From contig OX419760.1 of assembly GCA_948567375.1 (NCBI GenBank), forward strand, positions 23,560,001 through 23,624,000: DNA of 64,000 nucleotides. The letters run 5' to 3'. Origin of the DNA: Lunularia cruciata. Its lineage: Eukaryota; Streptophyta; Marchantiopsida; Lunulariales; Lunulariaceae. Of the stretch, positions 1-9,237 are shown piece after piece (the first letter of the stretch is position 1; every line of letters starts with the position of its first letter). The position numbers and the translations under genes were made by a program. The notes under the pieces were generated by a model, which was given only the letters and a program-made list of their open reading frames with translations, ran no database searches and was not told the DNA's origin.

Positions 1-1906
1 TCTACTAATAGCCGCTTTGAAGATCTAACTTAGAGAAGTATTGTGCTCTACTCTATTGATCCAACAAGTCATGAATTCATGGCAAGGGATATGCATTCTT
101 CATAATTTGTTTATTAAGGCCACAATAATCGATATAGAATTGAAGTCCTCTATCTTTTTTGGTACAAAGAGTATTGGTGCTCCCCAAGAAGATGTACTAT
201 GTTGTATGAAATCTTTCTCCAACAACTTGGTCAATGTTGTTTGAACTCTTCAAACTCCTTTGGTGAAAGCTTAGGCTACTCAAAGGAGTACTAATTGGCA
301 ATAGCTTGGTCTTGAAGTGCATACCTCAATCAAAGTGTAACTCCTTTGGAAGTTCATCCAAAAAATACATTTACAAACTCTTGAACTATCTAATCAACCA
401 TTGCTTGATGAAGCTTTTGGCTCTCACTAAATTCTCCTAGTGCAATTTTCTTGATCAACATCACAAAAAATAGAAATATCTTCCTCTAAAGCTTGCTCTA
501 CAATTGCTATACTAACAAACTTCTCATCTTGGGATTGACTATTTTTGGGTGTCTTATTCAAAGGTGTTAGACAACCTAATTGGTAATTTTTACCTTGGTG
601 TTGTTCTTGAATTTTTCATTGATTCTAATCAAATTGAACCTTATGATGTTCAAGCCAAAGTAGACCTAGAATGATATCATAGTGTAAAGGTATTATTACA
701 AACCTCATACACTCTAAATACTCTTTCCCAATCTTGAATGTAACAAGATGTGAGCTACAAAATGCAGAACCAATTTTACTATCTACCATCATCAATCTAC
801 TTCCAAATATTGGCTTGATAGGAATACATAATTATTTTGCTATTTGCATAGACATGCAATTCTTTGAACTTCCAAAAATCCACCAAAATACTATAATCAT
901 GATCAAATATCGTAATTTACAAGTGAAATAAACTTGTATAGGTTGAGCTTTCACTCCCATTAGAACTAATCAAGATCCTAATAAATGGCTTGATATCTCA
1001 TACTAAAACTCTTTGTTTCCTTGATCATCATGCTCCATAAAATCCATTTGGGAAATTTTTCAAGATCATTTATTCTTAAGTGTATATTTAACAATATGAT
1101 GTCTAATTTGGTGATAATAAAAGCAACCATAATTTTATCATAATCTTTCTTTGTTTGTAGTGCCAAGTGGTCTTCATTAGATGATATCAATTTGCATTGG
1201 TGCCAACTCTTCCACATGTGTGTGATGTGTTGATAGGTTTTGTGAAGGTCTAGGTCAAGAGCAAGTTATGATAACCAAGGAATCATAGTGCTCAGCCAAC
1301 TACATGGCTTCTTTTAATTGTTTTTGTTCTCGCGTTGTCACTGCTAATTTGGTGCATGACTTCAAACCCCTCATAAATTGATCCAAAGCTTCACCTTCTA
1401 GTATCTCTATAATTTGCATTATGGTGTTTTGGAATTGAGTAATTTAGTTATTCACAATTGAGTAAATAGTTATTCTACTTCAATTTCACCAAGCTATCTT
1501 GTGTGGCTCATAAAGCATTCAACATTTGGGATTTTTCAATTATTGTTCTCTTGAATTCTTCCCATGTCCAAGATTGAAAACAAAACTGCCATATATATGA
1601 GTTTACTCTACCTATAATTGCCAATATAGTTTTGCCACTCTATCTAATTGGCTTGAAGTAACTATCTGTCTTTATTCATCTTGAAGTTTTGTGGCTTCAA
1701 AATAACATTGACAATCAAACACAAAATTCTCCATTGCAACCAAGAGATTCTTGCCTTCAAATACCTTTTGCTTTGGAAATTGCATCTTTTCTTCTTCTCA
1801 AAATGCTACTCTTTCTACATGCTCTTGATGTTGATGATCTCTTTCTTCCAACAATCAAGTAAGGTGCTCAACTTATTGTTGCATAACAATGATAACTTTG
1901 GATATA

Positions 1907-2643
1907 TATAATACCAAGAGCTAGCCATATGATCTAGATGTGAAATTTGGTTTGGTAACATCTAGAATGATTTATACATGATGGTCAAAATAGATCAGAT
2001 AGAAGTATCACCAAAAGAGTACTTCTACTAATAGGACAGAAACCAAAAGACTTGAAAACCTGAGAACCAATAGCTAGACATATTATTTAAAGGTGAGAAT
2101 TGGTTTAGTAACATCTGAAAAAATATTACACATGATAGACTAAACAGATCAGAAAGAAATATCACCAAAAGGGGACTTCTACTAATAGAGTAGGAACCAA
2201 AATATGCTTGAAATCTTTGAAGGCAATTTTGGAGGCCTAAACGGATGAATTAGGCCTCAAAAATGTGAAAATTCCTCTTGCCAATGGACAAAAGACTGGC
2301 CTTACCTCCTCCCTTGCTTTTTCTTATCAAGAGCTTTCCAACGTTACCTCACCCATGTGATTCTAAGATTCCTATAGGAAGATTTTCTAAAAGATTCCCT
2401 CTGGTCAAAGCTTGTTTAACCAACCAGATAGGACCTAGACCGACATGCCACCCATCCAAGTAAGTAATCCAAGGGTGGAGCTTGCTGACATGTCACCTAT
2501 CCGTGTACCTAATCCTATGGTGGAGCTTCCTTGGAGGAGATCCTCTTTGTCTATATAATAAAAAGAAAGTGCTCCTTTGGGGCATCAAATGATTGAGTGT
2601 GAAATCTGTGTTTTCCCTCTTCTCTTGTCCTCGTAGTATTACA
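1907..2643 (+). repeat. 5' LTR of element B
   Basis: It matches the 3' LTR at 14128-14867 and the solo LTR at 9551-10285 along its length. Its end reads GTATTACA; its start reads TATAATACC where the solo copy keeps TGTAATACC. A TATA-like CTATATAATA lies at 2551-2560, so transcription probably starts a few tens of bases downstream, in the LTR. The adjacent primer site confirms the right end. Confidence 0.9.
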
Positions 2644-2644
2644 A

Positions 2645-2656
2645 TGGTATCAAAGC
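2645..2656 (+). other. Primer binding site of element B (tRNA-iMet type)
   Basis: TGGTATCAAAGC begins two bases after the LTR end. It differs by one base from TGGTATCAGAGC, the usual plant primer site for initiator methionine tRNA. Confidence 0.85.
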
Positions 2657-2783
2657 GAGTGTTTTAGTCCAAGAGTGTAGATCACCCCTCTTAAAAGAGC
2701 ACAAACTACTAAAACTAAGTAATTTGAGGTGGAGAACATCAAGTAATTGCTAGACTTAGGAAGGACTTTAGAGAGCGGATGGG

Positions 2784-3008
2784 ATGGATGTATTGGAAGG
2801 ACAATTTCCCGTACCTAGCTTTCTATTCTCAAATCCATTCCACATCAAGGTTATGTACATCCAACATGAGCAAATGAGGGTATTGCTAGTTTATCACTTT
2901 GGTGGATGCACATTCATGGACAGGGTGATGAACTCACCAGACTCAGTGATTCTACCTATGGTGATATATGACAGAGAGTGGGATTTGACAATCTACATTC
3001 TATTATGA
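2784..3008 (+). CDS. Pre-gag small ORF 1 of element B (74 aa)
   Basis: This is an ATG-initiated ORF between the primer site and gag. I recognise no named family. It is clearly homologous to the ORF at 4464-4679 of element C: both share a Phe-His-(Ile/Val) strand, a Phe-Gly about 40 residues in, then a hydrophobic run ILP(M/I)V, a Tyr, a Trp and a final IY(I/V)L, in the same order and nearly the same spacing. It is also homologous to the next ORF (3013-3219), which starts only four bases after its stop codon region, so B carries two copies in tandem. The pattern of short alternating hydrophobic strands suggests a small beta-rich fold. It could be a separate protein or a former N-terminal Gag domain. 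Confidence 0.55.
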   Translation: MDVLEGQFPVPSFLFSNPFHIKVMYIQHEQMRVLLVYHFGGCTFMDRVMNSPDSVILPMVIYDREWDLTIYILL

Positions 3009-3012
3009 TGAT

Positions 3013-3219
3013 ATGCATGTGAATGTCCCAAATCCTCTCCCTTTCAACACTCAAGTAGAAATCTGTTATGTAGTGAGACCAAAAGTGATGTTTAGAGGTT
3101 TTGTGGTTAGGAATTTTGGTGAGAAGTATTCTCAACAAGTGATAGCTTTTGAGGTCCCAATGGTAGTTTTGATAGTTTGTGCGCCTTCCAGAGTGATCAT
3201 ATTGACTTTGTATTGAAGT
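3013..3219 (+). CDS. Pre-gag small ORF 2 of element B (67 aa)
   Basis: This second copy of the pre-gag domain is in a different frame from the first. Like the element C ORF it contains PNPLP near the start, Pro-Lys then Phe-x-x-Phe, a Phe-Gly, a Glu-x-Pro and a hydrophobic run ending Ile-Val; with one single-residue gap it aligns with C through these points. It ends 22 bases before the gag ATG. The sequence just before that ATG (TGTTGCAG, then GAACCATGG) resembles a splice acceptor followed by a good start context, so a spliced gag transcript is possible but unproven. Confidence 0.5.
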
Positions 3220-4097
3220 AATATTGAGTGTTGCAGGAACCATGGATCCGCAATTGCAAGAGCTGGTGCAAGGAATGAAAGGGATGTTGAATGAATTTTG
3301 AGAGATTAAAATGACCATGGAGACATTACAAAGTCAAGTGCAGATCCTCAGGAATGATCAAGCAATGCAAGAAGAAGAGCCGTCTCAAAACCCATTACCT
3401 GTGAGTAAAATACTTGGAGAGGCACCCGTGCCAACAAACCCTATAAATGATGAGGTCACATTGCTACTCTGGATGATGAAGACTTGCAACATTACAAGGG
3501 GCATCGACGATGGAAGTAGTGGAAAATTGGATCTTGAGAATGAATTGATATTTCTGATTGTTCTCAATAGAGATCACGGAGCATGCTACAGGCGTGTTTG
3601 CATGTGGGTACTTGAATGATAAAGCCCTCACATGGTATGATGCTTGGGAATGATCCATGTTGGTAGGGAGAAGGGAGTTCACATGGACAGCAATGCAAGA
3701 AGGATTGCTGAAGAATTTCCAATCGGTGGATTCCATGCAGATGGCCCAAACTCGACTATAGGGATTGAGACGGAAGAATAGCGTACAAGAGTATGTGGAG
3801 GCATGTCTAGATCTACAAGTAGCAATAACCGACATGAGTCCAACAAAGGCTCTCAACAATTTCAAACGAGGGTTGAAGGAACAGATTCGTGAAGAAGTCA
3901 TGGTGCAAAATCCTTGCACGGTATTTGAAGCCATTGCTTGTGCAGAGAGAATAGAAGAAGCATTGAGTGGAGGTGAAGGAGTAGTTCCACCTCAACATTA
4001 TCGGGCAGAAATGCCATACATGGGTGGTGTAACAATATGGAGTTTAGCGATGAAGTCAGTCAGGCTCACGAAGTAGCAAATAAGACAAATTAGCCTA

Positions 4098-4110
4098 GAA
4101 TATTCCAGAA
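4098..4110 (+). promoter_or_regulatory. Heat-shock element, three perfect units, in 5' LTR of C
   Basis: GAAtaTTCcaGAA is three contiguous inverted nGAAn units, the consensus bound by trimeric heat-shock factors. It lies about 220 bases upstream of the TATA box. The 3' LTR keeps the same three units at 9308-9320 with only a linker base changed. Confidence 0.6.
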
Positions 4111-4181
4111 GTATTTAGGAAGCTTCTTGGGAAGCTTCTCGGTTAGCGTAGCTTGCACCTTAAGTAAGTAGCTTCTAGAAG

Positions 4182-4199
4182 GAAGCTTCTAGAAGCTTC
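4182..4199 (+). promoter_or_regulatory. Heat-shock element, four perfect units, in 5' LTR of C
   Basis: GAAgcTTCtaGAAgcTTC is four perfect alternating nGAAn units. Further pairs lie beside it (TTCtaGAA at 4173-4180 and 4233-4240; GAAgcTTC at 4242-4249 and 4254-4261). The 3' LTR has the identical four-unit array at 9392-9409. This is a sequence match only; heat response is inferred. Confidence 0.6.
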
Positions 4200-4442
4200 C
4201 AACTAGCTTAGCTTGCACGCCAAGTAGGCGGCTTCTAGAAGGAAGCTTCTTGAGAAGCTTCCTAGTTAACTTGGCTTGCACTCTAAGAAAGTGGCTTGAG
4301 GAAGCTTCTTGAGAAGCTTGTATGCTACTTATAAATACCAAAGCCAAAGCTCATGCTAGGCATTCGGAGTTTTCCCTCATTCAAGTGTCCCAATGTGGGT
4401 TTCCATTCTCCTATATCTCTCCTCGGTTTTGGTCTTTTACAT

Positions 4443-4454
4443 TGGTATTAGAGC
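4443..4454 (+). other. Primer binding site of element C (tRNA-iMet type)
   Basis: TGGTATTAGAGC lies one base after the LTR end and differs by one transition from the common initiator-Met site TGGTATCAGAGC. Confidence 0.88.
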
Positions 4455-4463
4455 AGGAATGGG

Positions 4464-4679
4464 ATGGATGGAATTTATGGACCACCAAATCCACTTCCGC
4501 CAAACCATTGGGACTTTCATGTCCAGATATTACCAAAGCATTGTTTCACACAATTCATCACCTCACGCTTTGGGCAGGATTTTCTACATATGATCACTGT
4601 GTCAGAGGAACCCTTGATACTTCCAATTGTAACTTATGGAGGACGGTGGACGTGTTGTATCTATGTGTTAATCAACTAG
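4464..4679 (+). CDS. Pre-gag small ORF of element C (71 aa)
   Basis: This is the element C version of the pre-gag domain. It shows NPLP near residue 9, a Phe-His-Val strand, Phe-x-x-Phe, Arg-Phe-Gly, then LILPIV, Tyr, Trp and IYVL. It is in the same frame as gag (4713). The three stops between them (TAG, TGA, TAG at 4677-4703) are each one C-to-T change from CAG, CGA and CAG, so in the ancestor it may have been an N-terminal Gag domain instead of a free protein. The matching stretch is recognisable, with indels, in element A (minus, about 14885-15128) and element E (about 30213-30430). No known family is recognised. Confidence 0.55.
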   Translation: MDGIYGPPNPLPPNHWDFHVQILPKHCFTQFITSRFGQDFLHMITVSEEPLILPIVTYGGRWTCCIYVLIN

Positions 4680-4712
4680 ATAAATTGAGGGTAGTGGAAT
4701 AGAGTAGTAGCA

Positions 4713-5635
4713 ATGGCGGCAATACCGGATGTTATCCTTGCAATGCAACAAAAGATCAAACATCTTACTCAATTGTTGGATGAACGAGACCAACAACGAC
4801 GAGAACAGATAGACAGAGCACCAGTTCAAGATGGAGAAGATTGCATTCAATTTCTGAAACCCAAGGTGTTTAAAGGCAAGAATCTTCTAGGCACAGTGGA
4901 AAATTTTGTGTTTGATTGTGAACGTTACTTTGAAGCCACCAATCTTCAAGATGAGCAGAAACAAATTCTCTTGGGTTCTAGCTAGTTGGATGGCATGGCA
5001 AAACTTTGGTGGCGATTCCAAGTAAAAAGAGCTGAACGACAAATTGTTACACCAATTTTGACATGGGCAGAATTCAAGGATGCTATACTTGGTCGATTTC
5101 AGACTATAAATGCCACCCAAGCTGCATGAGATAAATTGGCGGAGTTGAGGCAGATTGGCTCAATGAGAAGCTACATCACACAATTTTAGAATATCATCAT
5201 GCAAATTCCAGATATCCAAGAAGGTGAAGTTCTGGATTGATTTGTGCGAGGATTGAAGTCATGAACCAAATTGGAGGTGACCATGCAAGAGCCATAGAAC
5301 ATAGAAGAAGCCATGCAATTGGTTGAGCATTTTGATTCCTTAGTTGCGACAACTTGGTCTCGACCTCGACCTACACAAAACCTACCAGTACCACAAGTGG
5401 AAGAACCGATACCAATGGAGATTGATGTTATCCAATGAAGACCACTTGGCATAGCAGATAGAGAAAGATTACGACAAAATAGAGGTTGCTTTTATTGTCG
5501 CCAAGTTGGACATCGTATTGCTGAATGTCCACTTAGGAATGGGTGACCTCGACAAGTTGCCCAGATGGAGTTTGTGGAACAGAATGATCATGGAAACAAA
5601 GAATCCCGGTAGGAGATTTCGAGCCGCCTATTGGG
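4713..5635 (+). pseudogene. Element C gag with CCHC zinc knuckle
   Basis: Starts at ATG 4713. A Gln/Arg-rich helical start is followed by the Gag core (aromatic WW near 5010, then the FVRGLKS motif near 5240) and a perfect zinc knuckle, GCFYCRQVGHRIAECPL (Cys-x2-Cys-x4-His-x4-Cys), at about 5484-5534. In-frame stops occur near 4981, 5127, 5187, 5237, 5262, 5296, 5437, 5544 and 5609. By comparison with elements A and E nearly all replace CAG, CGA or TGG. Gag ends in frame at about 5633, while protease is open in the -1 frame from 5588, so either -1 frameshifting or a later one-base indel links them. Confidence 0.8.
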
Positions 5636-6031
5636 AGCTTGATTAGTTCCAATGGGATTGAAGGCTTGACCTATGCAAGTTTGCTTCACTTGCAAGGTAC
5701 GATATCTAATCGGGGTTGTAGGATTTTGGTTGATTCTGGAAGTTCAGAGAATTGCATATCTATGCAAGTAGCAAAGGAATTGGGTATTCCTATCAAGCCA
5801 ATGATTGGAAGTAGTTTAATGATGGCGGATGGTAGAAAAGGTTCTGCATTCCGCACCTCGCATCCTGTTACCTTCAAGATTGGGAAGGAGTATTTGGAGT
5901 GTATGAGGTTTGTAGTGGCACCTCTACACTATGATATCATTTTGGGTCTACCTTGGCTTGAACGTCATAAGGTTCAATTTGATTGGACCCGACGTCAAAT
6001 TCAAGTACAACACCAAGATAGGAATTTCTGA
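5588..6031 (+). CDS. Element C aspartic protease region
   Basis: The retropepsin-like fold keeps its active-site triad: ILVDSGSSENCIS at about 5727-5765 has Asp-Ser-Gly, and a second hydrophobic motif DIILGLPWL lies at about 5935-5960. It would cleave the Gag-Pol polyprotein in the virus-like particle. It is open until TGA at 6029-6031, which again is one transition from CGA. No ATG is expected because this is an internal part of a polyprotein. Confidence 0.8.
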   Translation, partial: SWKQRIPVGDFEPPIGSLISSNGIEGLTYASLLHLQGTISNRGCRILVDSGSSENCISMQVAKELGIPIKPMIGSSLMMADGRKGSAFRTSHPVTFKIGKEYLECMRFVVAPLHYDIILGLPWLERHKVQFDWTRRQIQVQHQDRNF

Positions 6032-6072
6032 TTAGGTTGTCTGGCACCTCTGAGTAAGACACCTAAGAATAG

Positions 6073-6252
6073 TCAGTCCCAAGATGGGAAGTTTGTTTAG
6101 AAGGTAGCCATAGAGCAAATCTAGAAGGGAGATGAGTCCCAAGATGGGAAGTTTGCCAAGAAGGCAACCATGGAGCAAGCTTGGAAGAGAGATGAGTCCC
6201 TAGAAGGGAAGTTTGTTAATGAAGCAGCCATAGAGCAAGCTTTGGAGGAAGA
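6073..6252 (+). repeat. Three 60-bp tandem repeats in the protease-RT linker of C
   Basis: AGTCCC(A/T)AGA(T/A)GGGAAG recurs at 6075, 6135 and 6195, exactly 60 bases apart. Each unit encodes about 20 residues of the form Ser-x-(Asp/Glu)-Gly-Lys-Phe ... Glu-Gln ... Asp-Glu, in one frame. Element E has only one recognisable unit at about 31815. The repeat lengthens a charged linker between protease and RT. Confidence 0.75.
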
Positions 6253-6329
6253 TAAGTCTGTATTCGCGGTGTGGATCAAGCCGATTGCACAAGAACAATC
6301 TAAGGAGGCCAGGTGCCGCATCAAGCAAC

Positions 6330-9220
6330 GGTTGATTGGATAGTTTAGGAGTTTGCAGATGTGTTTCCAGATGATCTGCCAAAGGGATTACCCTCTGATT
6401 GAGGTATGCTCTTCAAGATTGAGTTATTGCCAGGGAGTACTCCAGTGAGTAGACCAATCTATCGGCTCTCACCAAAGGAGTTGGAGGAGTTGCAAACAAC
6501 ACTTACATAGATGTTGGAGAAGGATTTCATATGACATAGTACTTCTCCGTGGAGAGCACCGGTACTATTTGTTCCAAAGAAGGATGGAGGACTTTGTTTC
6601 TGTATTGATTACCATGGGCTCAATAAGCAAACCGTGAAGAATGCATATCCCTTGCCTTGGATCGATGACCTGCTTTATCAATTAAGTGAAGCACGCTACT
6701 TTTCCAAGCTAGATCTTTGTAACGGCTATTAGCAAATTCCTATTGAAGGAGAGGACGTGCAAAAGACTGCCTTTCGCACAAGGTATGGACATTTTGAGTG
6801 GAGAGTTCTACCTTTCAGCCTCACTAATGCTCCAGCAGTCTTCATGGATCAGATGCATTGGGTGTTGGAGGGACTATTGGATCAGTCCGTGGTAGTGTTC
6901 TTAGATGATATCTTAATCTATAGTAGGACAGAGGCAGAACACAAGAATCATGTGCGAGAAGTCGTAAGACGACTACGACAGTGGAAATTTTACTGCAAGA
7001 AGTCAAAGTGTGCTTTTTGGCAGAAGGAGGTTACCTTCTTGGGTCATAAGATCTCATCAAAGGGGATCAAGATGGAAGAAGAGAAGATCAAGGCCATTAC
7101 TGATTGGCCTACCCCGAAGGATGCTACCAAAGTACGAGCATTAAATGGATTGGCCAATTTTTATCAACGGTTCATCCACTATTATGCTCACGTGGCTGCA
7201 CCATTGACTGACCTCTTGGGAAAGAACTTGAGCTTCCAATGGACCACCAAGCATGAAGAAGCATTCCAGAAGTTAAAGCATATGGTGTCTTCAAGACCCA
7301 TTCTTCAACCATATGATCCTCAACTACCTTGTGTGGTTGATTTTGATGCTTCTAACTTTGCAATTGGAGTTGTGTTGCAACAAGAATTTCTAGATGGACT
7401 ACATCCTATTGCCTTTGTGTCTCGCCGACTAAATACAGCTGAAAGAAATTACTCTGCTCAAGATCAAGAACAACTTGCAATGGTATATGCCACCAAGGTA
7501 TGGAGGCATTATCTCTTGGGGAAACAAGTGATCATGCGAACTGATCACAAGCCATTGTTGCAGACCTTACACCTAGAGCACATGAAGAGTCAACATCATC
7601 GATGGGAAGAGCAACTCCAATTGTTTGACATCAAACTTGAGTACAAACTAGGTCGGTTCTATGTCATCCCTGATGCTCTATCACGACAACCTGATTTGAA
7701 GTCTCTTCCTCTCATCACGGCAACAATTACGATGGTGTCAATTGATCCCAAGATTCATAACAAGTTTCGGTTAGCTCTACAACAAGATCCCTTCTTCCAA
7801 ATGGTACATGGTCGGCTAACAACAGGTGACAAAGAGTACAACACCTTCTCCTTCAAGGAAGGCCTTCTATTCCATGCGGATCGGATCTATGTTCCAGCCA
7901 AAGGTGATCTTCGACTTGTGCGCCTTCAAGAAGCCCATGATTTACCCATCGCTGGTCACATGGGTGTGGACAAGACCTTGGGTACCCTCCAACATCAATG
8001 GTGGTGGCCCAACATGACACGGGATGTTCAAGAATTTGTCCGATCATGTGAGAGCTGCCAACGTAACAAGGCCAACAACCAAAAGCCGGGTGGACTCCTT
8101 CAACCGCTTGCCGTTCCATCAACTTGTTGGGAGCATATGAGTTTGGATCTCATCACATCCTTGCCAAAGACAAAACAAGGACACACCGCCATTGTGGTGT
8201 TTGTGGATAAGCTTAGTAAGCAAATCCACTTGGCACCAACCTGTGATACCGTGGATGCTCCAACCTTAGCGCAAATCTACTTCGACAATGTCTTCAAGCA
8301 TCATGGAATGCCACGCGTACTCATCTCTGACCGTGATCCTTGCTTTACCGAGAAGTTTTGGCAAGCACTCTTTCAGATACTCGGCACCAAGCTTGCTTTG
8401 TCCACGGCTTATCATCCTCAAACTGATGGACAAACCAAACGTGCAAATTGTACATTGGAGGATATGTTGTGTGCCTTTGTCAATGTCCACCATACCAATT
8501 AGGATGAATGTCTTGCCACTGCCAAATTTGCCTACAACAATTCCAAATAGGCAAGCATTGGATTCTCTCCTTTCTTTCTCAATTTTGGCCAAGATCCGCT
8601 TGTTCTAGATTCTCTTCTCGCTCCCCTTCCATCTCAGGTTCCTCATACTTCCACATTCTTGACCACTATATCCCAATCTCTCCAACAAGCCAAGTCTCAC
8701 CTCCTTGTTGCTCAGAATCGCCAAAAACAATATGCGGACCACCATCGTCGAGATCTCACCTTTGAAGTTGATGATAAAGTCATGCTATCCTCTAGTAACC
8801 TCACTCTCCCACTTGATACCCAAGTTCGTAAACTTGCCCTTAATTGGATAGGACCCTTTGATATCACACAAATTGTCTCTCCTATTGCTTTTCGTCTTGC
8901 CTTGCCTTGTCACATGCGTATCCATCATGTCTTTCATGTTTCCAAGTTGAAACCCTTTGTTCATAACCCCTCTTCCTTTTCCTCTTGAGTCCAACCTCCC
9001 CCTCTTCTTATCCCTATCAATGATCATGAGGAGTACGAAGTTGATCATATCCTTGCGCGTTGCCAAATTCAACAAGGCCGTTGCCAACATACGGAGTACA
9101 AGGTCCTTTGGAAAGTGTATCCCCTTCATGATGCCACATGGGAACCTCTTTCTCACCTCCACAATGCACAGACGGCCATCCAGAAATTCAAAGCTTCACT
9201 GGCGACGAGGACATCACCAA
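6330..9220 (+). pseudogene. Element C pol: RT, RNase H, integrase, chromodomain
   Basis: RT begins near 6345 (EFADVFPDDLPKGLP) and has FLDDILIYS, the catalytic Asp-Asp box, at about 6898-6924. RNase H has DFDASNFAIG (7339) and TDHKPL (7541). Integrase has the His-His-Cys-Cys zinc domain at about 7935-8075, DLITS and SDRD catalytic aspartates, but Lys in QTKRANCTLE where the catalytic Glu is expected (about 8436). The C-terminal chromodomain (about 9024-9200) contains EYEVDHILA and DATWEPLSHL. Codons 6757-8499 are uninterrupted; flanking stops near 6340, 6400, 6508, 6530, 6729, 8500, 8548 and 8986 are single transitions from Gln, Arg or Trp codons. The product would copy the RNA and direct insertion, the chromodomain probably guiding it to modified histones. 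Confidence 0.9.
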
Positions 9221-9225
9221 CTAGC

Positions 9226-9237
9226 GGCGAGGGAATA
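9226..9237 (+). other. Polypurine tract of element C
   Basis: The purine-rich GGCGAGGGAATA lies directly before the 3' LTR start at 9238, the normal place for plus-strand priming. Element E has GGGGGAATA in the same place (34746-34754). Confidence 0.7.

Larger units (their letters stand above)
4028..4441 (+). repeat. 5' LTR of element C (414 bp)
   Basis: It starts TG and ends CA, and matches 9238-9550 plus 10291-10403. The U3 part (4095-4320) is built from repeated GAAGCTTC blocks that form heat-shock elements. A TATA-like TTATAAATA lies at 4329-4337, directly after them, so the R region probably begins near 4360. Compared with the 3' LTR it lacks 11-12 bases just before the TATA region. Confidence 0.93.

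Noticed and set aside
2278-2463. Proline-rich open frames in the B-family LTRs (also near 9964-10200 and 14489-14782)
   Set aside because: They recur because all three are copies of the same LTR, and the frames differ between copies, so no selection on protein is evident.
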